Source: Streptomyces sp. NRRL WC-3742 (GTDB lineage: Bacteria; Actinomycetota; Actinomycetes; Streptomycetales; Streptomycetaceae). Taken from it: DNA of 64,000 bases. Where the stretch lies: positions 62,001-126,000 of the forward strand of contig NZ_JOCF01000004.1 of NCBI RefSeq assembly GCF_000720635.1. Reading direction: 5' to 3'. How positions within the stretch are numbered: position 1 is the first letter of the stretch; every line of letters begins with the position of its first letter. The notes beneath the pieces are model-generated. The model saw only the letters and a program-made list of their open reading frames with translations. It made no database searches and was not told where the DNA came from. Shown piece after piece: positions 44,934-53,491 of this stretch. Position numbers and translations under genes: made by a program.

Positions 44934-46310
44934 GTGATCGAACATCCGTCCCCCTCCGATAGGAGCCCCATGCCCGGCCCGACCGCCGGCGCCGCCGGAC
45001 CCGCCGGCACCGCCCCCACCACCGGCCCCGAGGCCGCCGCCGATACCGCAGATGTCGCGGATGCCGCCGACGCTGCGGAAGCCGCGGAATCCGCTGGACC
45101 CGCCTCCATCACCGGCCCGGCCACGATCGTCGTCCTCGGCGGGCTCGCCGCCCTCGGCCCGCTGACCATCGACCTCTACCTGCCCGGTCTGCCCGCCATC
45201 GCCGACGACCTGGCCGCCGACCCGGCCGCCGTGCAGCTCACCCTCACCTTCTCGATGTTCGGCGTCGCCGCCGGGCAGCTGCTCTTCGGGCCGCTCAGCG
45301 ACCGCTTCGGACGCCGGCCGCCGCTGCTCGTGGGGATGGTCCTCTACACCCTGGCCAGCGCCGTGTGCGCGCTCGCGCCCAACCTGCCCGTGCTGATGGC
45401 CGGACGCTTCGTCCAGGGCGCGGCCGGGTCGGCGGGTCTGGTCATCGGACGGGCCATAGCCCGGGACCGCTTCCAGGGGGTGGCGATGCTGCGCTTCCTC
45501 GCCTCGATCACGATGATCTCTGGGCTGGCGCCGATCCTCGCCCCGATCCTCGGGGCCCAGATGCTGCGGTTCACCTCCTGGCGGGGCACCTTCGGCGCGC
45601 TCACCGCGCTCGGGCTGCTGCTCGCCCTGGCCTCGTTCGGCGCGCTGCGCGAGACGCTGCCCGCGCAGTCCCGGCACGGCGGCGGGATCGGCACGACGCT
45701 GCGCACGATGGGCCGGCTGCTGCGCGACCTGCCGTTCCTCGGGCTGGTGCTGACCAACGGCTTCGCGTACGGCGCGCTGTTCGGGTACATCAGCGGCTCC
45801 TCGACGGTGCTGCAGCACGTGTTCGAGGTCTCGCCGCAGACGTACAGCCTGCTGTTCGGGCTGAACTCGGTGGCGATCGTGCTGATGACGCAGGTGAACG
45901 GGCGGCTGCTGGCGCCGCGCTTCACCCCGCGGGCGCTGGTGCTGGGCGGGCTCGGGACGGCGGTGGCCGCCGGGGTGGCGCTGGTGCTGGGGACGGCGGT
46001 GTGGGACGCGGGCCTGGTCGGGTTCTGCGCTCCGCTGTTCGTGCTGATGGGCAGCCTGGGCGTGCTGCTGCCGAACGCCTCCGCCCTGGCGCTCGGCCTG
46101 GTCGAACCCCGGGCGGCGGGTACGGCGGCGGCGCTGCTCGGCACGGGCAGCTTCCTGGCGGGCGCGGTGGTCGCGCCGCTGAGCAGCCTCGGCGGACGGC
46201 CGTCCGCGGTGCTGCTGGCGATCGTGGTGCTGGCGTCGGGGTTGCTGTCGACGCTGACGTACCTGGTGCTCTGCCGGCCGGGACGGATGCCGGAGGCGGC
46301 GGACGCCTGA
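44934..46310 (+). CDS. Bcr/CflA-family MFS efflux transporter
   Basis: 458 residues, 12 membrane helices. LGPLTIDLYLPGLPAIADDL near the start of TM1 is the Bcr/CflA (DHA1) hallmark, and GPLSDRFGRRPPLLVG is the loop 2-3 motif. It should export a drug-like compound by proton antiport. GTG at 44934 (AGGA upstream) and ATG at 44970 (TAGGAG upstream) are both possible starts; the Ala-rich N-terminus makes the choice open. Its TGA stop starts array A8. Confidence 0.92.
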   Translation: MIEHPSPSDRSPMPGPTAGAAGPAGTAPTTGPEAAADTADVADAADAAEAAESAGPASITGPATIVVLGGLAALGPLTIDLYLPGLPAIADDLAADPAAVQLTLTFSMFGVAAGQLLFGPLSDRFGRRPPLLVGMVLYTLASAVCALAPNLPVLMAGRFVQGAAGSAGLVIGRAIARDRFQGVAMLRFLASITMISGLAPILAPILGAQMLRFTSWRGTFGALTALGLLLALASFGALRETLPAQSRHGGGIGTTLRTMGRLLRDLPFLGLVLTNGFAYGALFGYISGSSTVLQHVFEVSPQTYSLLFGLNSVAIVLMTQVNGRLLAPRFTPRALVLGGLGTAVAAGVALVLGTAVWDAGLVGFCAPLFVLMGSLGVLLPNASALALGLVEPRAAGTAAALLGTGSFLAGAVVAPLSSLGGRPSAVLLAIVVLASGLLSTLTYLVLCRPGRMPEAADA

Positions 46311-46460
46311 CGGATGGCAGATGACGACTGAAGGATGACGACGGACGGATGACAGCGAACGGATAACAGCTGACGGATGATGAAATCCGTCAGCTGTTAT
46401 CCGTTCTTCGTTACCTGTTACCTGTTACCTGTTACCTGTCACGTGTCACCCGTCAGCCGT
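46308..46460. repeat. Heptad array A8 with perfect 22-bp hairpin
   Basis: Starts on the TGA of the efflux gene (46308): ten units in phase, for example TGACGGA and TGGCAGA. A perfect 22-bp stem joins 46357-46378 and 46385-46406, loop GATGAA. On the far side four copies of a TTACCTG unit follow. The chitinase stop at 46472 is a few bases outside and not in phase. Confidence 0.92.
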
Positions 46461-46469
46461 TCGCGCCGA

Positions 46470-48527
46470 TCAGGCGATGGAGAAGTCGTCCCCGTAGACG
46501 TTCCCCTGGCCGTACCAGCCGTGCAGGTACACGGTGACGGTGCCGGAGGCGCCGGTGGTGAAGGGGACGGTCAGCTGGGTCCAGCCGGAGGCGACGGTCC
46601 AGGTGCTGGCCGTGGCGCCGCCGGAGACGCCCACGTAGGCGTAGTTGCCCTGCACCCAACCGCTCAGCGTGTAGCTGGTGTTGGGCTTGAGGGTGACGGT
46701 CTGGGTGCACTCGCCGGTCTGGCTCGCACCGGCCGCGGCCTGGAGCGCGTAGGAACCGGAGTGGACGGGCGTGGAGACGACCGCGCCGCCGCTCTGGCAG
46801 GTCCACGGAGCCAGGTTGCCGGTCTCGAAGTCGCCGTTGACCAGGCCGGTGGACGGCGGGGTCGTGCCGGTGACCGTCAGCGAGTAGGTCGCGGTGTGGG
46901 TGCCGGAGGCGCCGGTGGCGGTCACGGTCAGGGGGTAGGTGCCCGCCTTGGCGGCCGCCGTGGTGGCGATGTTCAGCGTCGCGCCGTTGCCCGCCGTGAC
47001 GGTGCCCGGGGTGACGGTGGCCGTGACGCCCGCCGGGGCGCCGCCGACGGACAGGTTCACGCTCTGCGCCGAACCGCTGGTGACGGCCGTGGCGACCGCC
47101 GCCGAGGTGGACGAACCGGCGGCGACGCTACCGGAGTTCGGGTTCACCGCGACGGAGAAGTCGTTGCCCGGCTGGGTGCCGGTGACGTTCAGCGTGAAGG
47201 TGGTGGTGTGGCTGCCGGAGGCCGCGCTGCCGGTGACGGTCAGCGGGTAGCTGCCGGGCGTCACCGAGGAGGTGGTGGAGACGTTGAGCGTCGCACTGCC
47301 GCCCGCGGTGACGGTGCCCGGGGTGACGGTGGCCGTGACGCCCGCCGGGGCGCCGCCGACGGACAGGTTCACGCTCTGCGCCGAGCCGTTGGTGACGGCG
47401 GTGGAGATGGCGGCCGAGGTGGACGAACCCGCCTTGACCGTGGCCGAGTTGGGGTTCACCGCCACCGAGAAGTCGTTGCTCACCGTCGTGCCGCCGGTGA
47501 ACTGCTCGAAGATGTGCGAGAACTCCCAGGTCTCCTGGGTGGTCCCGGAGCAGGTGTCGTCCCCGCCCTTGCCCGGGCAGCCGCCGTTGTCCCGCTGGAG
47601 CGCCCAGAAGGACAGCGTGCTGATGCCCTTGGAGACCGCCCAGTTGTAGACGGTTTTGGCGTTGGCCACGGTGAAGGTCTCGGCGGCACCGAAGTCGTCG
47701 ATGCCGATCATCTCGATGATGCCGATCGAACTCCACAGCTGCGTCGGGGTCTTGCCCGGGTAGAGCTGGGCGAGCTGGTTGTACAGGCCCTGCGCCGAGG
47801 TCTGGGTGTCGGCCGCCATGTCGTGGGTGGCGTTGTCGTAGTAGTCGAAGGTCATCATGTTGACGACGTCGATCCGCGCCTTGTTGCTGACGGCGTTCTG
47901 GAGCACCGCGAGGCCGCTGTCGGCCAGCCCGTGGGTGGTGGTCGGCAGGGTGTAGGAGAACTGGACGTTGCGCCCGTTGGAGGCGGCCCAGTCCTGCACC
48001 TGCTTGATCGCCTTGTTGCGGCGGTCGATTCCGGCGGTGTTGTTCAGCGAGTTGTCCTCGATGTCGAGGTCGATCCGGCTGATGTCGTAGGTGGTGATCA
48101 CGTTCTCGAACGCGGCCGCGATCTGGCCGACGTCGGTGCAGCTGTCGGCGATCTCGGTGCCGGTGTTGTCGGCCGTGTAGCCGCCGAAGGAGGGGATCAC
48201 GTCCCCGCCGTTGGCCCGGATGGTGGCGATGTCGGCGCCGAAGGTGGAGGAGGAGACCGGCTTGGACGTGTCGCCGTTCCAGTACGGCGTGCAGGAGCCC
48301 TTGGTGGCGGCCTGGAGGAAGGCCATCGTCAGGTACTTGTTGCCGGACTGCGCGGCCACGGTGGCGGGGCTCTGGCCGGTCCAGGACTCGAAGTAGGGGG
48401 CGAAGACCCGGCTCGGCAGCGGGGTCGCGGCCTGGGCGGTGCCCGTCCCGGCGGCGACGAGGCCGGCCGAGGCGGCCAGGGTGGCGCAGGCCGTCAGCGC
48501 CGCCTGAATGGTTCTGCGTAGACGCAT
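46470..48527 (-). CDS. Secreted GH18 chitinase with Ig-like repeats and C-terminal carbohydrate-binding domain
   Basis: 685 residues. Signal peptide of ~34 residues ending GTAQAA. GH18 barrel (~38-345) with the catalytic motif RIDLDIEDN. Two Ig-like domains follow (~355-555), each starting NDFSVAVNPNS, and a C-terminal carbohydrate-binding domain (VNGDFETGNLAPWTC). It degrades chitin outside the cell to release chito-oligosaccharides. GGAGAA precedes ATG 48527. A DasR-type site about 315 bp upstream fits chitin-responsive control. The two Ig repeats contain a 77-bp exact DNA duplication. Confidence 0.93.
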   Translation of the reverse strand: MRLRRTIQAALTACATLAASAGLVAAGTGTAQAATPLPSRVFAPYFESWTGQSPATVAAQSGNKYLTMAFLQAATKGSCTPYWNGDTSKPVSSSTFGADIATIRANGGDVIPSFGGYTADNTGTEIADSCTDVGQIAAAFENVITTYDISRIDLDIEDNSLNNTAGIDRRNKAIKQVQDWAASNGRNVQFSYTLPTTTHGLADSGLAVLQNAVSNKARIDVVNMMTFDYYDNATHDMAADTQTSAQGLYNQLAQLYPGKTPTQLWSSIGIIEMIGIDDFGAAETFTVANAKTVYNWAVSKGISTLSFWALQRDNGGCPGKGGDDTCSGTTQETWEFSHIFEQFTGGTTVSNDFSVAVNPNSATVKAGSSTSAAISTAVTNGSAQSVNLSVGGAPAGVTATVTPGTVTAGGSATLNVSTTSSVTPGSYPLTVTGSAASGSHTTTFTLNVTGTQPGNDFSVAVNPNSGSVAAGSSTSAAVATAVTSGSAQSVNLSVGGAPAGVTATVTPGTVTAGNGATLNIATTAAAKAGTYPLTVTATGASGTHTATYSLTVTGTTPPSTGLVNGDFETGNLAPWTCQSGGAVVSTPVHSGSYALQAAAGASQTGECTQTVTLKPNTSYTLSGWVQGNYAYVGVSGGATASTWTVASGWTQLTVPFTTGASGTVTVYLHGWYGQGNVYGDDFSIA
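46996..47384 (-). repeat. Two exact 77-bp direct repeats inside the chitinase gene
   Basis: Positions 46996-47072 and 47308-47384 are identical over 77 bp, 312 bp apart (104 codons, in frame). They encode the same stretch of the two Ig-like domains (key residues SAQSVNLSVGGAPAGVTAT). This indicates recent duplication or gene conversion. Confidence 0.9.
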
Positions 48528-48839
48528 CGGTTCTCCAACAGACGTGGTGGGGGATGGTGTTGGGGCGGTGCGAAGCGGGCCGGGGCGCTGGTGCGGCCGG
48601 TGGGGTCGGCCGCGTGCACGGTCCGGTCCGGGGGAGCCGGGGAGGTGGACATACGGGCGTGCGGACATGTGGACATGCGGGCGTGCGAGAACCCGCCGAC
48701 TCGCGCGGCGGTGCGGCGGCGGTGCGAACGCGCACGCCGTACCGGGGGCGGGGGGTGGAGCGGGACAGGGCAGGGCAGTGCCTCAGCCGCCGGTGGTCAC
48801 ACCCCCACAGTGCATCCCGGTCGGATCGACATGCCTATG
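48528..48839. other. Chitinase 5' leader/upstream region without a gene
   Basis: About 310 bp between the chitinase start and its likely promoter. I see no coding gene. A long untranslated leader is possible. Confidence 0.5.
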
Positions 48840-48865
48840 TTTGGACTAGACCACTGCTCTGTCAA
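48840..48865 (-). promoter_or_regulatory. DasR-type dre site inside a promoter
   Basis: TTTGGACTAGACCACT at 48840-48855 matches the dre palindrome consensus (AGTGGTCTAGACCACT) at 13 of 16 bases. Read on the minus strand, TTGACA at 48865-48860 is a good -35 box and the dre lies in the spacer before a weak -10. This would place chitinase under GlcNAc/DasR control. Confidence 0.75.
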
Positions 48866-49067
48866 GAGTCCTAACTGTTCGTCGGCGCACGGGCTTTGGC
48901 GTGTCCGGACAGGAGCACGAAAGGCGGAGGGCCCCGGAAACGCCACGGCCGCGCACCCGTCGGACGGGGCGCGGCCGCGGCCGCCCGGCGCTCAGGACAC
49001 CGGGCGGTCCGGAGGCCGCGGGCGGTGGGGGCCGCCGCGGCCGGAAGTGGTCGGCGAGAGGGTGCGG

Positions 49068-49106
49068 CTAGGGCCTGTCCGGCAAGATCCGCCGGACAGG
49101 CCCTAG
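49068..49106. terminator. Perfect 16-bp hairpin over lipoprotein stop
   Basis: CTAGGGCCTGTCCGGC (49068-49083) pairs exactly with its complement at 49091-49106, loop AAGATCC. The TAG stop of the lipoprotein gene is part of the stem. The same AGGGCCTGTCCGG palindrome occurs in many Streptomyces genomes, from memory. Confidence 0.85.
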
Positions 49107-49636
49107 CGGGACGGCGGGCAGAGCGTGGAGCGCAGCGCGTCGTTGATCTTCGCGGCGGTCTCCGGTCCGAGGCCCTGCGGGTGCTGGGGGGAGGTGAAGC
49201 GCTGGTCGGCCAGTTCGGCCAACTTCTGCTTGTCCTTGGGGAACTGGAAGATCGCTTGGCACTGGCTGCGGGCCCGTTCCACGGCCTGGCCGGGCTTGCC
49301 GTCGACGATCGCCGGGTCGATCGCGTTCAGGGCGGCGACCAGCTTGGCCGTCAGGTCGGCGTCCGGCTTGCCGGGCAGTCCGGCGTCGGTGGGCGGGGCG
49401 GGCTTGGCGGGGGCGGGCGCCCCGGGGGAGGCGCCGTCGGCCGGGGTGGAGGCCGGGGCGGTGCCCGTCGCATCCGCGGTGGGAGCGGCCGAAGCGGCCG
49501 TGCCGTTGGCCGTGGCGGCGGTGGTGGTGGGGGAGCCGGCGGCGGAGGAGCCCGATCCGGAGCCGGAACTGGAGCAGGCAGCGAGGCTCACCGCGGCGAA
49601 TGCCGTGAGGGTGGCGGCGAGGAGACGAGTGCGCAT
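49103..49636 (-). CDS. Secreted lipoprotein of unknown function
   Basis: 177 residues. Lipoprotein signal with lipobox LAAC (Cys at 21), then a long Ala/Pro/Thr/Ser linker (~22-90) and a helical domain with two Cys (RSQCQAIF, STLCPPSR). It should be anchored to the outer face of the membrane. It follows the substrate-binding protein gene of the betaine-type importer on the same strand (193 bp), and might be linked to it. Function unknown. Confidence 0.82.
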   Translation of the reverse strand: MRTRLLAATLTAFAAVSLAACSSSGSGSGSSAAGSPTTTAATANGTAASAAPTADATGTAPASTPADGASPGAPAPAKPAPPTDAGLPGKPDADLTAKLVAALNAIDPAIVDGKPGQAVERARSQCQAIFQFPKDKQKLAELADQRFTSPQHPQGLGPETAAKINDALRSTLCPPSR

Positions 49637-49828
49637 GGCGTCACCCTGTCATGTTCGCGGCGCCGAAGGGAAGGTCCCCCGGCGAAGGACCGGCCCCGGG
49701 GGAGGCCCCGGAAACGGCCGCGGAAACGGGCGCGAAAACGGCCGCGGACGGGCACGGGCGACGGGCGACGGGCGGCGAGGTCCAGGACCCCGCCGCCCGT
49801 CACGCCGCACAGCGGACCAAGTGGAGCG

Positions 49829-50782
49829 TCAGCCGAGGCCGTTGGACTTCAGCCAGTCCTTGGCCACCGCCGACGGGTCCTCCTTGTCCACCGCGACCCG
49901 CTTCATCAGCGCCGTCAGCCCGGCCGTGTCCAGCTTGGCCGAGACCGCGTTCAGCGCCGCCGTCGCCTTGGCGTCCACGCCCGACTTGTTGACCAGCGGG
50001 GTGACGTTCTGCGCGCCGAAGACGTTCTTCGGGTCCGCCAGCGGGACGAGCTTGTACTGGACGATCTTCGGGTCGGTGGTGAACACGTTGCCGACCTGGA
50101 TGCCGCCGTCCTTGAGCGCGTTCGCCGTGGTGTCGCCGGTGGGCTTCCACTCCTTGAACGTCAGCCCGTAGACGTCCTTGAACTGCTGCTCGCGGCGGGT
50201 CTTGAACTCCGGTGGCCCGCCGATGCTGAACTCGCCGGCCTTGGCCGCGAGGTCGGCGATGCTCTTGAGGCCGTACTTGTCGGCGCTCTCCTGGGTCACG
50301 CTCAGCGAGTCCTTGTCCTCGGCCGGCGAGGAGTCCAGAACCGTCAGCGAGGAGGGCAGCGCCTTGGCCAGCGCCGCGTTGACGTCCTGGGTGGTGACGG
50401 CGGTGGCCTTGGCGTCCAGGTAGGCGAGCAGCGCGCCGTTGTACTCGGGCAGCACCGTCAGGTTGCCGCTCTGCAGCTGCCCGTACAGCACCTCGCGGCT
50501 GCCGATGTTGAACTTCTCCTCGACCTTGACGCCCTTGGCCTTGAGGGCCTGCGAGTAGATCGAGCCGAGCAGCACGTTCTCGGGGAAGTTCGCCGAGCCG
50601 ACGACCACCGTCGAACCGGAGCCGCCCGAAGCGCCGGAGCCGCCCGCGGCGGAAGCGCCCGAGGAGGCCGTGGAGGCGCCCAGCGGGTCGCCGCCCGAGG
50701 AGCTGCAGGCGGTGGCGCCGAGGGCGAGCGCGGCGAGCGTGCCGAGGACGACGGCGCGTCGGCCCCTGTGGGATGTCGACAT
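49829..50782 (-). CDS. Glycine betaine/choline-type substrate-binding lipoprotein
   Basis: 317 residues, OpuAC/ProX-type. Lipobox GATAC, then a Ser/Gly linker and the binding fold (VVVGSANFPENVLLGSIYSQ, LPEYNGALLAYL, FTTDPKIVQYKLVPLADPKN). It should capture a quaternary ammonium osmolyte for the ABC importer encoded just upstream (two permeases and an ATPase). AAGGA precedes the ATG. Confidence 0.92.
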   Translation of the reverse strand: MSTSHRGRRAVVLGTLAALALGATACSSSGGDPLGASTASSGASAAGGSGASGGSGSTVVVGSANFPENVLLGSIYSQALKAKGVKVEEKFNIGSREVLYGQLQSGNLTVLPEYNGALLAYLDAKATAVTTQDVNAALAKALPSSLTVLDSSPAEDKDSLSVTQESADKYGLKSIADLAAKAGEFSIGGPPEFKTRREQQFKDVYGLTFKEWKPTGDTTANALKDGGIQVGNVFTTDPKIVQYKLVPLADPKNVFGAQNVTPLVNKSGVDAKATAALNAVSAKLDTAGLTALMKRVAVDKEDPSAVAKDWLKSNGLG

Positions 50783-50826
50783 GGTGACGAATGTCCTTCC
50801 GGAGTGGACGGGAGAGGCGAGTAGAA

Positions 50827-50860
50827 GACCTGGAAGACGTGGAAGACCTGGAAGACGTGG
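50827..50860. repeat. 18-bp direct repeat in ABC operon
   Basis: GACCTGGAAGACGTGGAA occurs nearly twice in tandem in the 100-bp gap between the second permease gene and the binding-protein gene. It lies in a purine-rich leader stretch on the plus strand. Confidence 0.65.
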
Positions 50861-50882
50861 AGGAGGAGTGGCCGGGAGGGGA

Positions 50883-51560
50883 TCAGCGGGCCCGCGCCTG
50901 GGCGCGCACCCCCGACGGGAGCGCGAACCGGGAGAGCAGGGCGAACACCGCCTGGGCGGCGACGGCGAGCAGCACCACCAGCAGCGCCCCGCCCACCGTG
51001 GAGGAGAAGCGGCGGGTGGCCAGCCCGTCGATGACGTAGCGGCCGAGCCCGCCGAGACCCACGTACGCGGCCACCGTGGCCGTCGCGATCACCTGGACGG
51101 TGGCGGTGCGCAGCCCGGCGAGCAGCGTCGGCGAGGCGGCGGGGAGGCAGACCTGCCACAGGACCTGCGGGTGGGTCAGGCCGATGCCGCGCGCCGCGTC
51201 CCGTACGTCCGGGTCGGTGCCGCGCACCCCCTCGACGGCGGCCACCAGCAGCGGCGGCGCGGCCAGCGCCACCAGGGCGATCAGCACGGCCGTCTCGCCG
51301 ACCCCGATGAGCAGCACCGCCAGCGTCACCAGGCCCAGCGTGGGCAGCGCGCGGGTGGCGCCCGCGAAGGCGGTGACCACGGTGACGCCCCGCCCGGTGT
51401 AGCCGATCAGGAGGCCCAGCGGTACGGCCAGCAGCGCCGCGTACAGCAGCGCCTCGCCCGAGAACAGCAGGTGCTCCAGGACGCGGTGGACGATCGCGTC
51501 CGGGCCGCTGCGGTGGTCGGGGGCGGTGAAGAACTCGTTGAGCCAGTCCAGCCAGTTCAC
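50883..51560 (-). CDS. ABC osmolyte importer permease 2
   Basis: 225 residues with five to six membrane helices (YAALLAVPLGLLIGYTGRGV, TAVLIALVALAAPPLLVAAV). The EAA-like loop reads VRDAARGIGLTHPQVLWQVC. The GTG start at 51560 overlaps the stop of permease 1 (GTGA), so they are co-translated. Confidence 0.92.
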   Translation of the reverse strand: MNWLDWLNEFFTAPDHRSGPDAIVHRVLEHLLFSGEALLYAALLAVPLGLLIGYTGRGVTVVTAFAGATRALPTLGLVTLAVLLIGVGETAVLIALVALAAPPLLVAAVEGVRGTDPDVRDAARGIGLTHPQVLWQVCLPAASPTLLAGLRTATVQVIATATVAAYVGLGGLGRYVIDGLATRRFSSTVGGALLVVLLAVAAQAVFALLSRFALPSGVRAQARAR

Positions 51561-52225
51561 GAGCCGGCCCCCTTCTGCCGCACGGCCCACGGCGCCAGCA
51601 GCCGGCGCGAGCCCACCAGCAGCAGGTCGACGGCCAGGGCGAGGACGGCGATCAGGGCGATGCCCGCCCAGATGGGGGTGGGGAAGTTGCGCTGGTAGCC
51701 GTCGATGAACAGGTAGCCGAGCCCGCCGCGCCCGACCAGCGCGCCGACGCTCGCCAGCGAGATGCTGGACACCGCCGCGACCCGAAGCCCGGCGATCAGG
51801 TACGGCACGGCGGCGGGCAGTTCGACGGCGGTCAGCCGGTGCCAGGGCCCGTACCCCATGGCGGTGGCGGCCTGGCGTACGGCGTCCGGGACGGCGCGCA
51901 GCCCGTCCACGGTGGTCGGCAGCAGCACGGCCAGCGCGTAGAAGGTCAGCGGGATCATCACCGTCGCCTGGGTGGCGAGCCCGGTGTACGGGATCAGGAT
52001 GATGAACACCGCCAGCGAGGGCAGCGCGTAGACGATGTTGAAGACGGCGGACAGCGGCTGGTAGAGCCGGGGGAAGCGGGCGCAGGCCAGGCCCAGCGGG
52101 ACGGCGGCCAGCAGGCCGATCAGGACGGGGACGAGGGCGATCACGGCGTGGTCGGCGAGCAGGTCGCCGAGGTAGCCGAGGTGGTCGCCGATCCAGTACC
52201 AGCGGATGATCGGTTCATCGTCCAC
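51557..52225 (-). CDS. ABC osmolyte importer permease 1
   Basis: 222 residues, about five membrane helices; EAA loop VRQAATAMGYGPWHRLTAVELP. GTG start at 52225 overlaps the ATPase gene by 11 bp. Paired with the next permease to form the membrane channel. Confidence 0.92.
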   Translation of the reverse strand: MDDEPIIRWYWIGDHLGYLGDLLADHAVIALVPVLIGLLAAVPLGLACARFPRLYQPLSAVFNIVYALPSLAVFIILIPYTGLATQATVMIPLTFYALAVLLPTTVDGLRAVPDAVRQAATAMGYGPWHRLTAVELPAAVPYLIAGLRVAAVSSISLASVGALVGRGGLGYLFIDGYQRNFPTPIWAGIALIAVLALAVDLLLVGSRRLLAPWAVRQKGAGS

Positions 52226-53279
52226 CGGCGGCTCCGTCCGTCAGTGCCGGGGCGGACAGCGCGGCGAGGACGGCCTCGCGGCTCGCGGTGCCCGTCACCC
52301 GCCCGTCCGCGTCCAGTACGGCGGCCACTCCGGCGGGGGAGAGGACGGCCGCGTCCAGCGCGGTGCGCAGGGTGTCCGCCTCCGGGCGGAAGCCCGGGGC
52401 CGGGTGCGGTCCGGCGCCCGCGGCGTCCCGGTCGATCCAGCCGGCCGGGCGGCGGTCCTCGTCCAGCGTCAACTCCCAGCCGCCGTAGCGCAGCCCGTCA
52501 CCGAGCGGGCGGACGGCGACGGCGCTCGCGGGCCGCAGCGCCAGCCCGCGCAGGCCCCGGTCCCGGCCGAGGAAGGCGGCCACGCCGTCGTCGGCGGGGG
52601 AGGTGAGCAGGGTGTGCGGATCGGCCAGCTGGGCTATTCGGCCGTGCTCGCGCAGCACCACGACCTGGTCGCCGAGGCGTACGGCCTCCTCGATGTCGTG
52701 GGTGACGAACAGCACCGTCTTGTGCAGTTCGGACTGCAGCCGCAGCAGCTCGTCCTGCAGCCCGGCGCGCACCACCGGGTCGACGGCGCTGAACGGCTCG
52801 TCCATCAGCAGGACCGGCGGGTCGGCGGCCAGGGCTCGCGCCACGCCGACGCGCTGCTGCTGGCCGCCGGAGAGCTGGAACGGGTACCGCTTGGCGGTCT
52901 CGGGCGCAAGACCGACCAGCTCGAGCAGCTCGGCGGCCCGGGCGCGGGCCCGCTTGCGGTCCCAGCCGAGCAGCAGCGGGACGGTGGCGACGTTGTCGAT
53001 CACCTTGCGGTGCGGGAAGAGGCCCGCCTGCTGGATCACGTACCCGATGCCGCGGCGCAGCTTGGCGGGCTCCAGGCCGGCCACGTCGGCGCCGTCCAGC
53101 AGGACCCGGCCGGAGGTGGGCTCGACCATCCGGTTGACCATCCGCAGCAGGGTGGTCTTGCCGCAGCCTGACGGCCCGACCAGGACGGTCGTGCGGCCGG
53201 TGGGGACCTCCAGGTCCAGGCCCTCGACGGCGATGGTGCCGTCGGGGTGGCGCTTGCCGGCGCCGTCGAATCTGATCAC
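52215..53279 (-). CDS. ABC osmolyte importer ATPase (OpuCA/ProV type)
   Basis: 354 residues. Walker A GPSGCGKTT, signature LSGGQQQR, Walker B VLLMDEPF, H-loop FVTHDIEEA, and a C-terminal CBS-like regulatory region (~240-350). It powers the importer with two permeases and a binding protein in one operon. GTG at 53279 has GAGGAA eight bases upstream, preferred over 53363. Confidence 0.93.
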   Translation of the reverse strand: MIRFDGAGKRHPDGTIAVEGLDLEVPTGRTTVLVGPSGCGKTTLLRMVNRMVEPTSGRVLLDGADVAGLEPAKLRRGIGYVIQQAGLFPHRKVIDNVATVPLLLGWDRKRARARAAELLELVGLAPETAKRYPFQLSGGQQQRVGVARALAADPPVLLMDEPFSAVDPVVRAGLQDELLRLQSELHKTVLFVTHDIEEAVRLGDQVVVLREHGRIAQLADPHTLLTSPADDGVAAFLGRDRGLRGLALRPASAVAVRPLGDGLRYGGWELTLDEDRRPAGWIDRDAAGAGPHPAPGFRPEADTLRTALDAAVLSPAGVAAVLDADGRVTGTASREAVLAALSAPALTDGAAGGR

Positions 53280-53445
53280 GGGGTGTTTCCTCGTCAGGGC
53301 GCCCGGGGAAGGCGGCGCCTGGATCGGTCGGTGGGACAGTCGTTCGGTTGACAGCGGATCCAACCGCCGGGGTGTCGACGTTCTTCCGCCGTTCTACGCC
53401 CGCGTGGCTGCCCAGCTTCGGAGCGGTGGAAACTCTGATCAGACT

Positions 53446-53459
53446 ATGACCTGCGTCAT
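53446..53459. promoter_or_regulatory. Palindrome upstream of ABC importer operon
   Basis: ATGACCTGCGTCAT is a 5-4-5 perfect inverted repeat in the 211-bp gap before the ATPase gene; a possible operator, no regulator gene is nearby. Confidence 0.4.
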
Positions 53460-53491
53460 CCGCTGTCGCACGGATATCAGCCACGGGCCTC

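Noticed and set aside
46377..48521. 714-residue plus-strand frame
   Set aside because: Antisense to the chitinase, which has a clear GH18 motif and signal peptide.
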